The notes beneath the pieces are model-generated. The model saw only the letters and a program-made list of their open reading frames with translations, was not told the DNA's origin and did no database searches. From Limnoperna fortunei (lineage: Eukaryota; Mollusca; Bivalvia; Mytilida; Modiolidae), in assembly GCA_944474755.1 (NCBI GenBank), contig OX104122.1, positions 20,547,714-20,611,713 on the forward strand: a stretch of DNA of 64,000 nucleotides, written 5' to 3'. Position 1 is the first letter of the stretch; each line of letters opens with the position of its first letter. Position numbers and translations under genes: made by a program. Of this stretch, positions 60,830 to 64,000 are shown in pieces.

Positions 60830-62030
60830 GACTAACCGCAGATTCGCACCCAAGGGTTATTAATCATTTCCCAGTTACACGTTAAATAGCAGATCTCAAC
60901 GGCTACGTACTTAAATAAAAATAAAAACATCCAATTATTTTTACAGTATGTGCCCCCCAAGGGTTTAAAAGGTGAATGCGCGATAAAAGTGTAGTGGTTG
61001 GGATTGATATTAAAGCAAATAGTGGGAAACATTATTTGTCGCTAGTTTTATATGTAATAGGTGTATAATTTAACAAAAACGGTATAAAACTCCACGTCTT
61101 ACAAATTAAATTAACATTTATGTCAATTTATTTGTATATTCTGTTGCAGACAAAGATCGGTAAGCGCATGAGCGTAGCCGATACATGATATATTGACAAA
61201 TACTGAATATCTTCTATCGAATCTTCTTTAATTAGGATAAAAATGTTTAAACATTATTTTCTACAAATTTCTGCAGTAAAATAATCGTCCTATGTTTTAT
61301 GATCAATAAATGTATGAAATTCTTCACATTGAACATTGGGTCGGCATGATAATGAACGAGTTAGATTCTCTAAAGGGTAGAAACGGGCTTTCTTTTTTTT
61401 AAAATAAATCATCTCAAACCTTTTCGGTATCTAAGACGTGTCTTTGCAACTAGTTTTTAATTTCTGACAAAAACTGTGGATTTTTTACTGGTTTTTTGTA
61501 AAAATAAGGGGGCCGAGTGCTTAAGATTGTTAGGCATGTACTTTTAATCACGTGTCTGTCAACACTGAGGTTGCAAGTTCAAGCCTTCGAATGATGGAGT
61601 ATAATACAACAAAAAACACTAAAAACTGAAAAACACAAACAAACAATACTAATAAAATAAAATAGATCCAGTAGCTCCTTTTTTACAAATCATTCAACTT
61701 AAATTAAATTTTGCATAACTTTGTTTAAAAATAAGTGAGAAGTATGAAAGCGTGAATTTTGCTTGGTACTTTCATAATTTGGACCGATTAAATGGCAAAG
61801 CTCAAGCTTGTGTGGCATATATTTTTAGCGTAGTGTTAAAGAGTAAGGAACAAAACGGATATAGACATCGACCCCACCGATTAAACATGACCAGCAAAAA
61901 AACACAAATATACAGCACAATATGACCAGCAAAGAAACCAATACGTCACAACATAACCGCAAAATTGACAAATACGTCACCAAATAACCCCCAAACTGAC
62001 AAATACGTCACATCACTAAAAAATAAACTA
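60830..62030. other. No gene recognised
   Basis: A/T-rich. A short repeated 'tgacaaatacgtcac' motif occurs at about 61925-62010 (three units). The SINE head at 61508 is the only other feature. Confidence 0.45.
61508..61600 (+). mobile_element. tRNA-like SINE head only
   Basis: 'gggggccgagtgcttaagat' and 'gaggttgcaagttcaagcc' are decayed A and B boxes. No SINE body follows. Confidence 0.5.
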
Positions 62031-62039
62031 TTCAGGCCC

Positions 62040-62110
62040 TATACACCAACTGGGAAAGCGCTGGGCAGCTCTGTGGGTCGTGCACTGTGAACCTCACAGT
62101 AGTGTCTCAG
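62040..62110 (+). repeat. R2 terminal fragment
   Basis: 'gctgggcagctctgtgggtc' followed by 'gcactgtgaacctc' matches 38110-38150. Confidence 0.45.
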
Positions 62111-62239
62111 CAACAAAATAAATCCACTTGAAAGTGCTCTGTCCTTGGTTCTTTAGTTTTATCATTAGTTTTTTTAAAGAATTCCAAGTTTCGTAGTGTA
62201 AATAATTTAACACTAACAAAAAGTCATTCTCTTTCTTCA

Positions 62240-63900
62240 TTTTCTTAATTTCTTATAAGATTTAACATTATCGATTTATTTTTGAAAATCTATAAACAAA
62301 ATAACCTTTTACTATAATAAAAAAAGTTCTATAAGTGAATGAAGTACAAAAATATTATCAATAATTGAGTATACATATTTAAATCCAGATGGATTTTCTG
62401 GAATTTCATTAGCAATCAAATTTAATATTCTATTTATAATATATGTGAACAGCTTTTTAATACAACATTTTAAGGTAATTGGTTTATAATTACTTGAATC
62501 TGATCGAGATCCTTGCTTTTCTAAAACAAAGTATAATAATCCAGTTCACCATTAGTTTGGAATACATCCAGTATCAAATATGTTAAAAAGTTTGTATTAA
62601 ATTGATATCATGCTAGAATTTGAGTTCTTACATTCATTAATACTTTCATCAAAACCATTTATTTTTCAAAAATTGTTTATGTCTGTTTTTTGTTCGTATC
62701 TTTTTTATATGATTATATATATACAACGGGCTTATTAACTCTCGTCTTTTTTCTTGACATTCCCTCATAAACCAGGGTGCGTAAATGTTTTCTTGACATA
62801 ATGACCTAATACATGTTGTAATAAACAAGTTGCCAATTTTATCAACTAAACTTTTTATATATTAAAACGTAATTGTCACGATTTATTGACAATATTTGCT
62901 CAATAATTTGTATTTGTAATTTGCTTTACTTTTATTTCATTTGACAGTGATATGCTTTTTATAAATTCATCAATTCAGTAAGTATTATTGCTTGTATTCA
63001 ATAAAAACGTGTAATAAAACATATTATGTACATCAGAACACAATGGGCTATAATCTGATATACCTAAATCTGTAATATGATCCAACATAAGGATATTTAT
63101 GCCAGTAAGTAATCTACTACACTCGAATCCCTATATGTAGTGAGACCTATATAACGGCCTGAAAATAGACTACCATTACAAATAAAAATACCGCACCTTT
63201 TACAAAATTCCAATAATCATCGTTTTTTACCTTTGCCCGATTGTTACTTAATCTTTGAAGCCAAATGCTTGTATTTTCTAATACTTTGAATGAGAGAAAA
63301 AGATATCTGAACATTCATCTGTGATCTGGAGATAATCTAATAGAATATCGTCATGTGTTACTAAGTCGAGATCTGTAGCAGTTCTTGTGTTAAAATCCCC
63401 TACAAATGCTTCACTTTCAATCTTTTTTGAAAACCTATTTAATTAATTCTCAATTTCTAAGAATTAATATTCTAATGAATATGGTAATAACTCGGGTGAA
63501 ATATAAACGGAACCCAGTAAAACAGCTTTTTCTATGCTTTTCACTAGAGATTGTTTTAAATTGTACAAAATCTGACTATGACTGTAAAAAAATAACTTTT
63601 CAAACTTATCAGAAATAGTATTTTAATAAACAATAACGATATCCCCCGATTGATTTCTTGTGTTTTGTATATAAACAAAATAACCAGTACGTACATTAGG
63701 ATCAAATTCATCGGTGTTTACTTCCACAAAAATTTAATTTAAAAATGCATAACGTAAGACAACGTTGACATTAAATATTTTCAAAAATCTTTTACCATGA
63801 CATTTTCTTTAAAGTCTCTTAGTTGACCTTAATAGGATATTTTGCAAAATTTTCTATTTATATAGATGTGTCTCTGTTGTTATCTTTTGTAACTACTCAC
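62240..63900 (-). mobile_element. Decayed LINE: endonuclease plus start of reverse transcriptase
   Basis: Reading leftward in shifting frames: VLLGSVYISPE (about 63530), EAFVGDFNTRTATDLD (about 63400), SVVDYLLAGINILMLDHITD-like (about 63100), SPLCSDVHN (about 63030), APWFMRECQEKRREL (about 62775), SNYKPITLK (about 62475), KLFTYIINRILN (about 62440), NIFVLHSLIEL (about 62340) and FIDFQK (about 62290). This order is an AP-type endonuclease followed by the first RT motifs of a non-LTR retrotransposon. Many stops; the 3' half of RT is absent. The open frame at 63406-63618 on the plus strand is a shadow of it. Confidence 0.75.
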
Positions 63901-64000
63901 TCAGTAAAAAAACATGATTTGAAAATAAACATTCAAAACAACAGATCATACAACAACACAAGCAAAATACACAGAACAGTGATCAGAAACAAATATCAAA

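Overview
The window looks like nuclear DNA of a bivalve mollusc. It is strongly A/T-rich, has small exons bounded by GT/AG introns, and is packed with short interspersed repeats. The repeats include a tRNA-headed SINE that ends in CAAA repeats, and a family carrying the 'cctgacttggtacaggca' phrase that I recall from mussel sequences. A mytilid-type bivalve is my best guess; this is inference from memory, not a search.

3.9-42 kb holds a triplicated lectin cluster. Each unit has a minus-strand gene whose six exons encode one cytosolic tail plus membrane anchor, two thrombospondin type 1 (TSP1) domains and one C-type lectin domain (CTLD). This is a type II membrane lectin. Copy A (3885-10448, 327 aa) and copy B (14108-21497, 326 aa) can be spliced into intact frames with every intron boundary GT/AG. 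Copy C (29736-35150) is a pseudogene. Head-to-head with each gene lies a decayed plus-strand gene with a PAN/apple-like exon followed by CTLD exons (about 11.3-12.6, 23.6-24.8 and 39.7-42.1 kb). Differences between the units reveal precise mobile-element insertions.

43-61 kb is a second duplicated region built around a rhodopsin-type GPCR. The best copy (53142-54083) is complete except for one in-frame stop. A truncated copy lies at 46.5-47.0 kb. Both have a roughly 39-bp minisatellite on their 5' side. A flanking segment occurs three times (about 47.6-49.2, 54.9-58.0 and 58.4-60.8 kb).

The middle segment copy is interrupted by a 1693-bp DNA transposon (56147-57839) with TTAA target duplications. 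It carries the starts of two inward-facing genes: one with a 'YQYEPEY' P2X7-tail-like motif, the other a THAP zinc finger. I read it as an internally deleted Kolobok-type element.

The right end (62.2-63.9 kb) holds a decayed LINE (endonuclease plus reverse transcriptase) on the minus strand. The remaining stretches hold only repeats or nothing I recognise. Most short open frames in this A/T-rich DNA look like chance.
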